A stretch of 20,109 nucleotides of DNA from Saccoglossus kowalevskii (lineage: Eukaryota; Hemichordata; Enteropneusta; Harrimaniidae). The notes beneath the pieces are model-generated. The model ran no database searches. It had not been told where the DNA came from and saw only the letters and a program-made list of their open reading frames with translations. Both the position numbers and the translations under genes were made by a program. The stretch spans positions 311,798 to 331,906 of the forward strand of contig NW_003141318.1 in assembly GCF_000003605.2 (NCBI RefSeq), read 5' to 3'. Positions 10,942 to 17,029 of the stretch are shown here, piece after piece (position 1 is the first letter of the stretch; each line of letters begins with the position of its first letter).

Positions 10942-13900
10942 GCATAAAAGAAGTATTATTCATGATATATTATATACTGTAGATATATTTAAAATAATTA
11001 TTACCATAAACAACACAGTTGCTTTCATCGCTAAAGTCAATGCAATCCGGCACTTTATCACAAACCCATGACAAGGGAATTCGGCGTTTGGACTGATCAC
11101 ATGTAAATCCATGAGTGTTATCTGTTATTTATTAAAATTATGTTAATATATTATATACTCATTTTGGCAATTGTCCATCGATGGCGAGATTCGAACTATT
11201 TCATAATAGAACTTATAATACAATCTATGATTTGTATTACTTACCGCAGTACTTCTCATCTTCTCCGCCATTACAGTGGTCTATTCCGTCACATACTTGA
11301 TATTCTGGTATACATCGCCCGTATTCACCACCGGATGTACACTCAAACATAACACTATTGCAAGCTGACAAGCAAATCATAAAAAAAAAACATCGTAATG
11401 ACACATATATAGTTATGTACATAAACTTAACAACAGGTATGATAGCAAACTTACCACAATTCTCTTCATCACTATGGTCATAACAATCATTCCTTCCATC
11501 GCATTTCATTAACTTTTCGATGCATACTCCGTATGGACTCCCTGTTTTACACATAAATTGGTCAACTCCACATTGACCTGATAAAATAAATCAAATGTTA
11601 ATTAACTGCAATTACAATATAAACAAACGACAGGTAAAGATGTTTAACATATTCTTCCGGATTTTGCAAATTAAAAATCCCTTTATTTTATTTCTTATAT
11701 TCTTATTTTTCCCATTGTGCATACAATGTACATGTATTCTGCTTTGAGAATAAGACTACACCATGCAACCAAATAATGATACACATTGATCTAATATTTT
11801 AATAGCTGCTGCCACGATTGCACGATATTGTAACATTGATGAATACCTTAAAAATTCAACATTGGTGTGTGTCTGTGTGTTCATTTTGTCTGTATTCTCT
11901 CAAATAAGAGACAAGTCTATATGATGGTCATGGTACTCACCATATATGCAGTCATCTTCATCACTGCCATCTGGACACTGCTTAGCACCGTCACACACCA
12001 GATAGGCCTTCAAACACGTGATACCATTACTGCATATGAAATCTTCTTCCAGACATGGGACTAGATACACGAAGTAGTGATTAAAATCAATGTTTGGCTG
12101 TTGCATTAATTAATCTTTCTCCCTTAGTGCCAGGTATTTGTTCAACAATTCAAAAGTATAAGGACTTTAAAGACTGTGCATAGGTGATGTACAAAGACTA
12201 ATAGTTTTAGTTGTTTATTGCTCAACACAATGAGAATGTATTAATAATATCAAACCATTACTATTTTACACAATTCACATATGTACAATCAAAGGCCGTT
12301 TCAAGTGTTGTTTTCTGCAGCACATATCATTGTTAAATGGAAATGTACTTCACTATCGTGACAACACCGATACAATAGTATACACTAATAAGACGCACAG
12401 ACAATGTTGACAAAGTGGTTCACAGTTATGATCATGTTCTTTACAGTGTCGGGATTTTGAAAACAACATATATAAGAATTCCCTTTTCAATCGTTCCAGC
12501 TAACTACCAATCATATCATATAAACCTCCCTATTGGTTGGAATACGTGACTAAACCATTCGACAATTAGAACAAGGTATAATTTCTCTGTTGGTGTTTCT
12601 TATGCACAGCGATGATGGAACATCAAAAATATCAACTCACGATTGTGCTGCGTGGCTTTTTTGCAATGTCACTTTAGTTATTTCATTTATTTCTGCATGT
12701 TATCTTTCTCCACTTGCGAGTGCAATTTCGAGTATCACTTCTTGACAAAGGTTTGTCTTTAGGTTGACAATTAATCTGGTCACACGAGCAGTGTATATTT
12801 TAGATGATATGCTTATTAAAGCATTGCTAAAAGTTTAGTTGTATTCATGTTGTATTTTTCGTAAACAAACTTGTCCGCAAATTGAGACCCTTATAAATTT
12901 GGTAATTTATGAATCTAGAACATTTGTGCCGTAGGCCAAGAAAGGTAGTCGAATCGATTATGATCACAGACGAAATGTGATATTTTCATGGAATGACGTA
13001 TATAAATATACATCAGTATTACATATACGGGTATTATTAGGAATAGTGTGTGTTTACATAGCCCTCATAGAAGTCACATTACCCCGGGGTCTGACTAATT
13101 TGACCAATTTATATTGTTGTCATGACCCTATTGTTTTACTTTGCGTTCCAGTGATGTAGTATTTCGTGAGACGTAATTGTGCTGACGTGACTCATATATT
13201 TGCAAAATTAGTTAAAAATGTAAATTTTCTAATCCCATACATTACTTGATTGTCAACATCATTTATCATTTCCATTAATCATTTTCCAATGGTTGTGGTG
13301 ATTCATGTACTAGTATATATCACAACATAACATGTATCACTTAAATGTAATAAAACAAATAACTTTTGTGAGTATATACAGTGGAATATCTGAAATGTGA
13401 TATATATTACGTACACCAGGCATCTTAAAACGTGTGTGAATTTCATTTGTAAATATGGCTATCATATATCCACTTGTCAATAGCATATTAAACCACTTGT
13501 TAAGTTTGAACATTATATGAACGTCTTTGAAAAATATCATCAACTCTGGGGCTACGTGTTAATAAGAATATGGTTATTGTCACTCATATTGTTATGAAGC
13601 ACCAAGTATGGTCTAAGAGAAAGTTGTACGTCGTTAACTTTTAAGAGTACAATAATTCGTCGTGTTCACACCATGTACCAGCATATTTAGTATCGCGGTA
13701 GTAAGTAGTGACATGTGTTACTATACATAGTTAAAAGCCCTGTTGTGTCAAAGATGAACACGTCTGTTCATTCATGACGTACCCATAATGTCAATCTACA
13801 TATTTATGCAATTTACTATGTTGATACTTTACAATCTTCAAACCAAACTGCAAGAATGCTTTTAAACAACATTCAACTTTCAGGACACAGTTTTTGCAAT

Positions 13901-16900
13901 ATAAAATTGAACTAATTCGATCACGCTATTATATGTGGAAGGGGGTTAAGAGGATGAAAAAGACATTTCTAGGTCATGGACATTACAATCAAAATGAAGT
14001 TATTATGAGATTGTCAGTTAATTAATAAATTGACTTGACCTTACTCGTTATTTATATATCAACATGACTTTCGTGCATCATGTCAGTAATACAATGTCCA
14101 AGATCAATAACAACAATTTGTTAATGTAAATTTGTAAACTACAAATTCGCTGCGGGTGTGTTTCTTGTGAAGCAGTGGCAGAGGGGTATAATGTGACTGT
14201 ACAGTAATTTATCAGTAGCTAGAGACCGTTTTGAGTATTATGGCTGGGACTGTGGGAACATGTTATTACAAATCGAGAGAGGTAAATGACCGCCGATTGG
14301 AGCTTTATGGACTATATTATATTGTACGCGTAACAAGTTATAATATATCATCCTTAGTGTCATCTATAAACGCAAATAAACAACGCGTATGGCATTACAA
14401 GGAATTTGTTTATGATTGTTATTATTATAATTTAAAATTTGTTATTTTTGTCAATTTCCTGACTTATAAGCTCATATTCAATGCATACCATTATTCAGAA
14501 AATATTGTGGGTCTTTTCTTGGGTGATTAATTATATCATACCCGTCATTTTATCTTATGAGCAGGATCATATAACAGTCACGCGTACATAATAGATAACG
14601 GCGAATAACCCTTTCAAAGTATAACAACGAGGCTGTCCGGTTACGTTAACGCTGTTCAATCGCTGTTTCAAAAAGTTGATTGTATAAATGTCGGTTGATA
14701 ATTGATAAGGATGCTGGCCAATCACTGGCCAATGTTCTTGGCACAAGACGAGAGATGGACAACAACTAATATCATTGAAATACATCATTTCTCGTCATAT
14801 TCGTCTCTAGTGAAATTCTAGTGTTTTCGCAGGTAGATATACAATCATTTTCCCTTAAATCTTTGAATTATTTCACTTTCCAAATATTTGGTGCAGCATT
14901 TGGCAAATGGCTTGTATTTTCCCAATAGACCTAATGTTTTGATCATTATTTTTCGAAAAGTATGGAAATTGGTGCACGTTTATTTTGTGAAGGGTCAAGA
15001 AAGTTCAAAACGTTTTCATTTATTTTTTTTTATTTAAATTTCAGCAGTTTTCAATAGTATTTAAAATAATTTGATCAAGCCGAGATGACAATAGGGAATG
15101 AGATCTATTGAAAAAAAAATTGACGAAACGCAGTATGGCGTTTCAAAGCGCCGTAGTTGTCAAGTAGCGTGCACTCGAATATATGAGATAAAAGTATCAA
15201 TCTATTTACCATAGTAGGGTAGTATTTCCGTTCCTTCTACTGCAGTTATCAGCTCTCTGTGTTCACTGTTTCCTATAGCGGACTTACGCAGCTTGTTTGT
15301 ATTGCATATAGTGACTGCCGGAAATTTCAAACTTGGCTGGGACACGACCGCGATGCTGACCGTGCTGGGATAATCCAAGTAGAGTGATACTAACACAATA
15401 AACTGTCTGATAAACGCTCCCGCGGCTACTAGAAAGCAGACGCTCCAAATAACGCGACCCAACAACGACTTGGCTCCTGCTATTCGCGGTATGCCATGGG
15501 CTGTTGTTTCCAAACCAAATTGCTTGATAAGAGCTGAGTAACTTTTCCGTGGTTTTTTTGTGACTGTTTCAGCGTCTTTATTCTCGCTAAATCCGTGGTC
15601 GCCGTTTGTCATGGTTCGGCTTTTCTTCTCACCATAATTTTCACCACTAAAAAAAGTGTAAAAAAAAACGAACATACATATTTTATTATTTGTTAATTAT
15701 TGTTACTCTTCTGGGACCGGGTCGGGTCGATTGATTGAGTAACAGATGCCATCACACAAAGACACCATCATGTGTACGGAATTGATTATTGTTTATACAG
15801 TGTACAAGTCATTTGAATATTGGGGGTTACATGCAATACTGTAATGTACGAGGCGTTTAATATATATTTAAGAATAAGTAAAGGCTTGATTTGTAATTTT
15901 GTTTTATTCCCATTGTAGTGATACTGATATAGGGTAATATATATATATATGTCACACGTAAGCCGAAAGCATAACTGATAGTAAGTTGTTACATTATTGT
16001 ATTGTATTGTATTGTATTGTATTGTGATTTTTGATTTACGGATAAATAAACGAAATTACATTAACGGATGTGACTGATAACTTTTACTATGAAAACCTGA
16101 GCATCCCGTGGGCAGGCCAGTCACACTGGTTCTCACTACAAGAAGTTACGATCCCCCCTGCCAAATGCTGAGGAAAAAAAAAACATATATATATACATAT
16201 TTACATGAAATATTGTCCACCTATGCGGATCTGTTTGTGCAGGAATTTTACGGCCGTATGCCCTTACTGACGTCAACCAAACTTGTTGTGTGGGAAGCTG
16301 GCACCCAAGGCTGACAGGTACTTACACCTTGTCTAAGGGTGACCTGGAGGTAGTTGTGGCAAAGGGTAACATCATTCTCCCAAGTCCATAGACTCCACAA
16401 CCGGACGTAGTTTAGAATCTTACCCAAGACAAATATATACAAATTTAAATAAACTTAAACGTTGCCATTATCAGGTAATACCTCACATGTGAGGTTGAGT
16501 TGGTGCAAGGTTTTTATGACCGTATGCCCTTACTGACGTCAACCAAACTTATTATGTGGGAAGTTGGCACCCAAGGCTGACAGGTACTACACCTTGCCCA
16601 AGAGTGACCTGGAGGTAGTTGTGGCAAAGGGTAACCTTATTCTTCCAAGTACAAAAAACTCCACAACCGGATGCAGTTGTAATGTCGTGTATTGTATTGT
16701 ATATGTATTGAACCGGTTCGTTTGTATGTGTTTTAGTTTTCACCAATAATTATTGAATCGTGCCCAATTGAAAAGCGCTACAACATTTCTAACCACGAGA
16801 AAACAAGTCTTTGTTTGCGCATGTCTTATTACATTAGAGTACAGTCCTACTTTCAAACTGGTGTTACGACAGAATGTTATTTGGTGACTGGAAAACAACT

Positions 16901-16979
16901 AGGCTTACCCTATGGCCACTCGTTCTCTGTTAAACTCGTCCATGTGAATCCAAGGTGATGGTTGACCACCTGTCGCCAT
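449..16979 (-). CDS. DEG/ENaC-family channel subunit with a 1,156-residue LDLa/PAN/kringle insert (spliced, 3' end beyond window)
   Basis: This is a spliced gene of 25 coding exons in the window: 16979-16909, 15646-15210, 12060-11941, 11577-11455, 11364-11245, 11121-11005, 10734-10618, 9999-9880, 9721-9641, 8931-8671, 8319-8071, 7910-7665, 7202-6957, 6743-6624, 5713-5585, 5488-5378, 4467-4348, 4166-3900, 3794-3669, 3043-2768, 2597-2463, 2243-2124, 1772-1638, 1289-1161, 758-449. Every junction has AG and GT, and the joined frame is open for 1,428 codons. Residues 1-169 carry the cytoplasmic HG motif, TM1 and FPAVTICN. Residues 170-1325 are extracellular modules. Residues 1326-1428 return to the channel finger with [14 protein letters not shown]/ENaC subunits trimerise into sodium-selective channels and are usually about 500-700 residues. 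This one would be well over twice that. The thumb, distal palm and TM2 are not in the window. The ligand, if any, cannot be told. Exon calls are firm; that all modules occur in one transcript is inferred from phase and order. Confidence 0.85.
1161..1289 (-). CDS. Exon 24: second half of kringle K3
   Basis: This exon encodes residues 1283-1325, with kringle cysteines 3-6 (YCRNP, PWCYHV, FC, EC). RNPSTSS lacks the acidic pair of a lysine-binding site. The acceptor is TATACAG and the donor AAG|GTAATA. The exon is 129 bases, phase 1-1. It is the last module before the channel finger exon. The intron 759-1160 holds nothing recognised. Confidence 0.9.
1638..1772 (-). CDS. Exon 23: first half of kringle K3
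   Basis: This exon encodes residues 1238-1282, the kringle N-terminal half with cysteines 1 and 2 ([18 protein letters not shown]). It ends KMLSA plus one base at GCAG|GTATGG. The acceptor is ATTATAG. The exon is 135 bases, phase 1-1. Unlike K1 and K2, this kringle is interrupted by an intron (1290-1637), placed just before the third cysteine. Confidence 0.9.
2124..2243 (-). CDS. Exon 22: LDLa module L14
   Basis: This exon encodes residues 1198-1237, with six cysteines ([24 protein letters not shown]) and the calcium box intact. The longest open frame across this exon is in a different register, so the module is easily missed if only Met-to-stop frames are read. The acceptor is CCCTCAG and the donor AAG|GTAACG, phase 1-1, 120 bases. 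Confidence 0.93.
2463..2597 (-). CDS. Exon 21: LDLa module L13
   Basis: This exon encodes residues 1153-1197 and is a regular six-cysteine LDLa ([27 protein letters not shown]) followed by an acidic linker EYYLDEE. The exon is 135 bases, phase 1-1, with a TTTTCAG acceptor and an AAG|GTGAGC donor. Confidence 0.94.
2768..3043 (-). CDS. Exon 20: kringle K2
   Basis: This exon encodes residues 1061-1152, a complete kringle in one 276-base exon with six cysteines. It aligns with K1 from the first residues ([30 protein letters not shown]). The post-RNP acidic pair is missing (RNPGQA) and HWQLC replaces RWEYC, so a plasminogen-type lysine site is unlikely. The acceptor is TTGTTTAG and the donor TAT|GTAAGT, phase 1-1. 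Confidence 0.95.
3669..3794 (-). CDS. Exon 19: LDLa module L12 (WSDEW type)
   Basis: This exon encodes residues 1019-1060, lies between kringles K1 and K2, and has six cysteines, ending [12 protein letters not shown]. It is similar to L5 and L11. The exon is 126 bases, phase 1-1, with a TTTTTAG acceptor and a TACC|GTAAGT donor. The 625-base intron 3044-3668 that follows holds no further module. Confidence 0.92.
3900..4166 (-). CDS. Exon 18: kringle K1, with plausible lysine-binding residues
   Basis: This exon encodes residues 930-1018, a complete kringle in one 267-base exon with all six cysteines (ECY, KTC, NYC, VWC, EYC, LTC). [14 protein letters not shown] is typical of the fold. In plasminogen kringles the lysine site uses an Asp-x-Asp pair after RNP, aromatic residues near Trp62, Phe64 and Trp72, and Arg71. 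Here RNPDNE, VWCF and SRWEYC supply comparable residues, with Glu in place of the second Asp. The acceptor is TTTTCAG and the donor ATG|GTTAGT, phase 1-1. The kringle call is certain; ligand binding is inferred. Confidence 0.95.
4348..4467 (-). CDS. Exon 17: LDLa module L11 (WSDEW type)
   Basis: This exon encodes residues 890-929 and has six cysteines, ending [12 protein letters not shown]. It is the first member of an LDLa-kringle pair and is closely similar to L12 at the end. The exon is 120 bases, phase 1-1, with a TTTCAG acceptor and a TACC|GTAAGT donor. The same TACC|GTAAGT donor context recurs at L12. Confidence 0.93.
4468..5377 (-). other. Intron between L10 and L11, no recognisable content
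   Basis: This is 910 bases of AT-rich intron. I find no LDLa, kringle or PAN exon on the minus strand and no convincing gene on the plus strand. Open frames at 4804-5034 (plus) and 5004-5237 (minus) have no motif or splice support. Confidence 0.6.
5378..5488 (-). CDS. Exon 16: LDLa module L10 (short variant)
   Basis: This exon encodes residues 853-889 and at 111 bases is the shortest complete LDLa exon here. C1-C2 is only four residues (CRGFMC). The rest is regular ([20 protein letters not shown]), with TDE at the calcium box. The acceptor is TTTCAG and the donor ACC|GTGAGT, phase 1-1. Confidence 0.91.
5585..5713 (-). CDS. Exon 15: LDLa module L9 (long-loop variant)
   Basis: This exon encodes residues 810-852 and has six cysteines. 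The C2-C3 loop is expanded (DNGGSRGIT) and the C5-C6 segment lengthened ([10 protein letters not shown]), so the calcium box is QDE instead of SDE. The exon is 129 bases, phase 1-1, with an AACAG acceptor and a GTG|GTAAGT donor. The intron to L10 is only 96 bases. Confidence 0.9.
5714..6623 (-). other. Intron between L8 and L9 with a drifting tetranucleotide repeat
   Basis: This intron is 910 bases with no coding module found. Its only notable content is a period-4 tract at 6002-6043. A plus-strand open frame near 6087-6302 has no homology that I recognise and is probably chance. Confidence 0.6.
6002..6043. repeat. Drifting AANN tetranucleotide tract
   Basis: On the plus strand the units run AACC, AACC, AACC, AAGC, AACG, AACG, AATG, AATG, AATT, AATC. 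The AA anchor and the four-base period hold while the other two bases change step by step along the array. Confidence 0.75.
6624..6743 (-). CDS. Exon 14: LDLa module L8
   Basis: This exon encodes residues 770-809. It is a complete six-cysteine LDLa ([25 protein letters not shown]) with an intact calcium box. Its start and end resemble L1 ([18 protein letters not shown]) more than its neighbours, suggesting a block duplication across the PAN array. The exon is 120 bases, phase 1-1, with a CAATAG acceptor and an AAG|GTAGGT donor. Confidence 0.93.
6957..7202 (-). CDS. Exon 13: PAN/apple-like module P4
   Basis: This exon encodes residues 688-769 in 246 bases, the same length as P3. It begins [11 protein letters not shown] and has the core CLRHC, VC, GNC with CHSADF, closing TNYYQSKT. 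It is the last of four tandem PAN modules and is followed by LDLa L8. The acceptor is CTTCCCCAG and the donor CAG|GTGGGT, phase 1-1. Confidence 0.88.
7665..7910 (-). CDS. Exon 12: PAN/apple-like module P3
   Basis: This exon encodes residues 606-687 in 246 bases, beginning [12 protein letters not shown]. The core reads CLYLC, DC, GTC with CESIDF, and the exon ends with an aromatic strand ([10 protein letters not shown]). The acceptor is CCTACAG and the donor TAG|GTAGGT, phase 1-1. The true exon start is at 7910; no methionine begins it, since it is internal. The 462-base intron 7203-7664 downstream holds nothing recognisable. Confidence 0.87.
8071..8319 (-). CDS. Exon 11: PAN/apple-like module P2
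   Basis: This exon encodes residues 523-605 in 249 bases. It begins [12 protein letters not shown]. The core reads CMETC, HC, QTC with CRSVDY, matching P1 most closely. It ends FNHYQVIA, the same aromatic terminal strand as its neighbours. The exon is phase 1-1 with an AACAG acceptor and a CAG|GTAATG donor. The donor sequence is the same as that of P1, which fits tandem duplication. Confidence 0.86.
8671..8931 (-). CDS. Exon 10: PAN/apple-like module P1
   Basis: This exon encodes residues 436-522 in a single 261-base exon. It opens [10 protein letters not shown] and carries the four-cysteine core CMVSC, KC, RTC with the CRSINY motif. It closes with an aromatic strand (TSYYEYRT). PAN domains bind proteins or sugars in plasminogen, HGF, factor XI and many secreted proteins. 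P1-P4 share the pattern C-x3-C-x7-C-x-S-[IVA]-[DN]-[YF]. Only the core four cysteines are present, not the six of classical apple domains. The acceptor is TTTCCAG and the donor CAG|GTAATG, phase 1-1. Confidence 0.85.
9641..9721 (-). CDS. Exon 9: truncated LDLa half-module L7
   Basis: This exon encodes residues 409-435, only 81 bases. It carries cysteines 1-4 of an LDLa ([14 protein letters not shown]) and then stops at IDSVS plus one base, at a clear TCTG|GTAAGC donor. The C5-C6 half with the calcium box is absent, and reading through the donor does not recover it. The exon is still phase 1-1, so the transcript stays in frame. It may be a decayed module kept as a linker, or an exon often skipped. 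The 709-base intron 8932-9640 after it holds no missing half that I can find. Confidence 0.78.
9880..9999 (-). CDS. Exon 8: degenerate LDLa module L6 without the calcium box
   Basis: This exon encodes residues 369-408. All six cysteines are at LDLa spacing ([19 protein letters not shown]), but the SDE calcium box is replaced by NVDSKT. Five residues still separate C4 and C5 and eight separate C5 and C6. The disulfide frame probably survives without normal calcium binding. The exon is 120 bases, phase 1-1, with a TTCAG acceptor and an ACA|GTAAGT donor. Confidence 0.88.
10618..10734 (-). CDS. Exon 7: LDLa module L5 (WSDEW type)
   Basis: This exon encodes residues 330-368 and has six cysteines, ending [12 protein letters not shown]. 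The Trp residues flanking the calcium box are shared with L11 and L12 but not with the other modules, marking a subfamily within this gene. The exon is 117 bases, phase 1-1. The acceptor is TTGCAG; a second AG two bases later is possible but would break the frame. The donor is ACG|GTAAAA. The intron 10000-10617 downstream of L5 holds only AT-rich sequence. Confidence 0.92.
10902..10940. repeat. (AT)n dinucleotide microsatellite
   Basis: A pure run of about 19 TA/AT units lies in the intron between L4 and L5. It is a simple-sequence repeat, likely variable in length between individuals. No function is implied. Confidence 0.95.
11005..11121 (-). CDS. Exon 6: degenerate LDLa module L4 lacking one disulfide pair
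   Basis: This exon encodes residues 291-329. The second half is a normal LDLa ([17 protein letters not shown], calcium box intact), but the positions of cysteines 1 and 3 are occupied by other residues (NTHGFTC start; KRRIPLSW where CI is usual). In LDLa modules C1 pairs with C3, so an entire disulfide has been lost and C2-C5 and C4-C6 are kept. Splice sites (AACAG acceptor, ATG|GTAATA donor) and phase 1-1 are good, so this looks like a used exon and not a pseudo-exon. Confidence 0.87.
11245..11364 (-). CDS. Exon 5: LDLa module L3
   Basis: This exon encodes residues 251-290 and has six cysteines. As in L2, the loop between cysteines 2 and 3 is eight residues (TSGGEYGR). The calcium box reads GEDEKYC instead of SDE, still acidic and probably functional. 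The exon is 120 bases, phase 1-1, with a TTGTCAG acceptor and a G|GTAAGT donor. Confidence 0.93.
11455..11577 (-). CDS. Exon 4: LDLa module L2
   Basis: This exon encodes residues 210-250 and has six cysteines with the calcium box HSDEENC. The loop between cysteines 2 and 3 is enlarged to eight residues (KTGSPYGV). That feature is shared with L3 and suggests the two arose by tandem duplication. The exon is 123 bases, phase 1-1, with a TTATCAG acceptor and a G|GTAAGT donor. A 90-base intron separates it from L3. Confidence 0.94.
11941..12060 (-). CDS. Exon 3: LDLa module L1
   Basis: This exon encodes residues 170-209, a complete LDL-receptor class A module with six cysteines ([25 protein letters not shown]). 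The acidic SDE box and preceding Asp residues are those that bind structural calcium in this family, so the fold looks intact. The acceptor is TATCTAG and the donor ATG|GTGAGT. Phase is 1 at both ends and the length is 120 bases. It is the first module after the channel's TM1 segment, joined through a split Val codon (G|TC). Confidence 0.94.
12061..15209 (-). other. Large intron 2 (3.1 kb), no recognisable content
   Basis: This intron separates the TM1 exon from the first LDLa module. I searched both strands by eye for cysteine-rich module exons, channel motifs and repeats and found none. It is AT-rich. The longest open frames (for example 14231-14530 on the plus strand) have low-complexity, Tyr/Ile-rich translations and no splice context. 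It would be the natural place for an intronic enhancer or an alternative first exon, but nothing in the sequence shows either. Confidence 0.6.
15210..15646 (-). CDS. Exon 2: DEG/ENaC N-terminus, HG gating motif, first transmembrane helix and FPAVTICN strand
   Basis: This exon encodes residues 24-169. A basic cytoplasmic stretch is followed by TTAHGIPRI, with the His-Gly pair at residues 74-75 that is conserved across DEG/ENaC channels and needed for normal gating. TM1 lies at about residues 86-110 ([16 protein letters not shown] and onward). [17 protein letters not shown] at 132-148 is the family's first extracellular palm strand. The exon ends PYY plus one base (phase 1, ATG|GTAAAT donor), before the finger domain is built. 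The acceptor is a pyrimidine-rich TTTTTTTAG. The next coding exon lies 3.1 kb downstream. Membership of the family is clear; the exact subfamily (ASIC-, FMRFamide- or bile-acid-channel-like) is not. Confidence 0.93.
15996..16025. repeat. (ATTGT)6 pentanucleotide microsatellite
   Basis: Six perfect ATTGT units lie in intron 1. Shorter related tracts (GTATTGTATTGTAT and a following TATTG) lie around 16688-16710, on the far side of the dispersed repeat pair. Confidence 0.92.
16234..16413. repeat. Dispersed repeat, copy 1 of a direct pair
   Basis: This is about 180 bases matching copy 2 at 16500-16679 along its whole length. A 31-base block starting CCGTATGCCCTTACTGACG is identical in both. Further shared blocks include GGCACCCAAGGCTGACAGG, GTGACCTGGAGGTAGTTGTG and CTCCACAACCGGA. 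Differences are scattered substitutions plus a one-base indel. It is probably a SINE- or MITE-like element; I see no terminal inverted repeats or target duplication, so the class is open. Confidence 0.8.
16480..16495. repeat. 16-base perfect palindrome with a CACATGTG core
   Basis: ACCTCACATGTGAGGT reads the same on both strands and lies between the two repeat copies. The core contains an E-box-like CANNTG site. It could be a protein-binding site or chance; nothing else supports regulation. Confidence 0.6.
16500..16679. repeat. Dispersed repeat, copy 2 of a direct pair
   Basis: This is a direct-orientation partner of copy 1, offset by 266 bases. The 86 bases between the copies are unrelated AT-rich sequence containing a 16-base palindrome. 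Open frames across both copies arise from the repeat and are not genes. Confidence 0.8.
16909..16979 (-). CDS. Exon 1: N-terminal cytoplasmic tail of the channel, with the start codon
   Basis: This short exon encodes 23 residues beginning [16 protein letters not shown]. The start sits in a near-ideal animal context (GTCACCATGGCG), with an in-frame stop ten codons upstream. It ends at a GG|GTAAGC donor in phase 2. Joining it to the acceptor at 15647-15648 gives an open frame straight into exon 2, which is good evidence that the two belong together. Translation could instead start at a second Met (15612-15610, GAACCATGA context) inside exon 2, which would remove 35 residues of the intracellular tail. 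The tail has no recognised domain. Confidence 0.75.
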
Positions 16980-17029
16980 GGTGACGGTCAGTGTTCGATT
17001 ACGTCGCTAATACACACTGCTATATTTTC
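16980..17029 (-). other. 5' UTR part of exon 1
   Basis: On the minus strand a TTTTACTTGCAG acceptor ends at 17030, and the exon begins GAAAATATAGC. An in-frame TAG lies at 17009-17007, ten codons before the start codon, so translation cannot begin earlier in this exon. The acceptor implies at least one further noncoding exon upstream, at higher coordinates. Confidence 0.65.

Noticed and set aside
1161-12060. Separate plasminogen/HGF-like protease or LRP-type receptor gene nested in the channel
   Set aside because: There is no trypsin domain, YWTD propeller, EGF module, signal peptide, start exon or stop of its own. Phases match the channel at both ends. It is kept as an alternative to test, not as the main call.
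14231-14530. 99-codon plus-strand open frame in the large intron
   Set aside because: The translation is Tyr/Ile/Asn-rich without domain, signal or splice context, as expected by chance in AT-rich intron.
16564-16749. Plus-strand open frame near 16.6 kb, and minus-strand frames at 16248-16442 and 16552-16746
   Set aside because: All fall in the two repeat copies; the similarity between them reflects the repeat and not a protein family.
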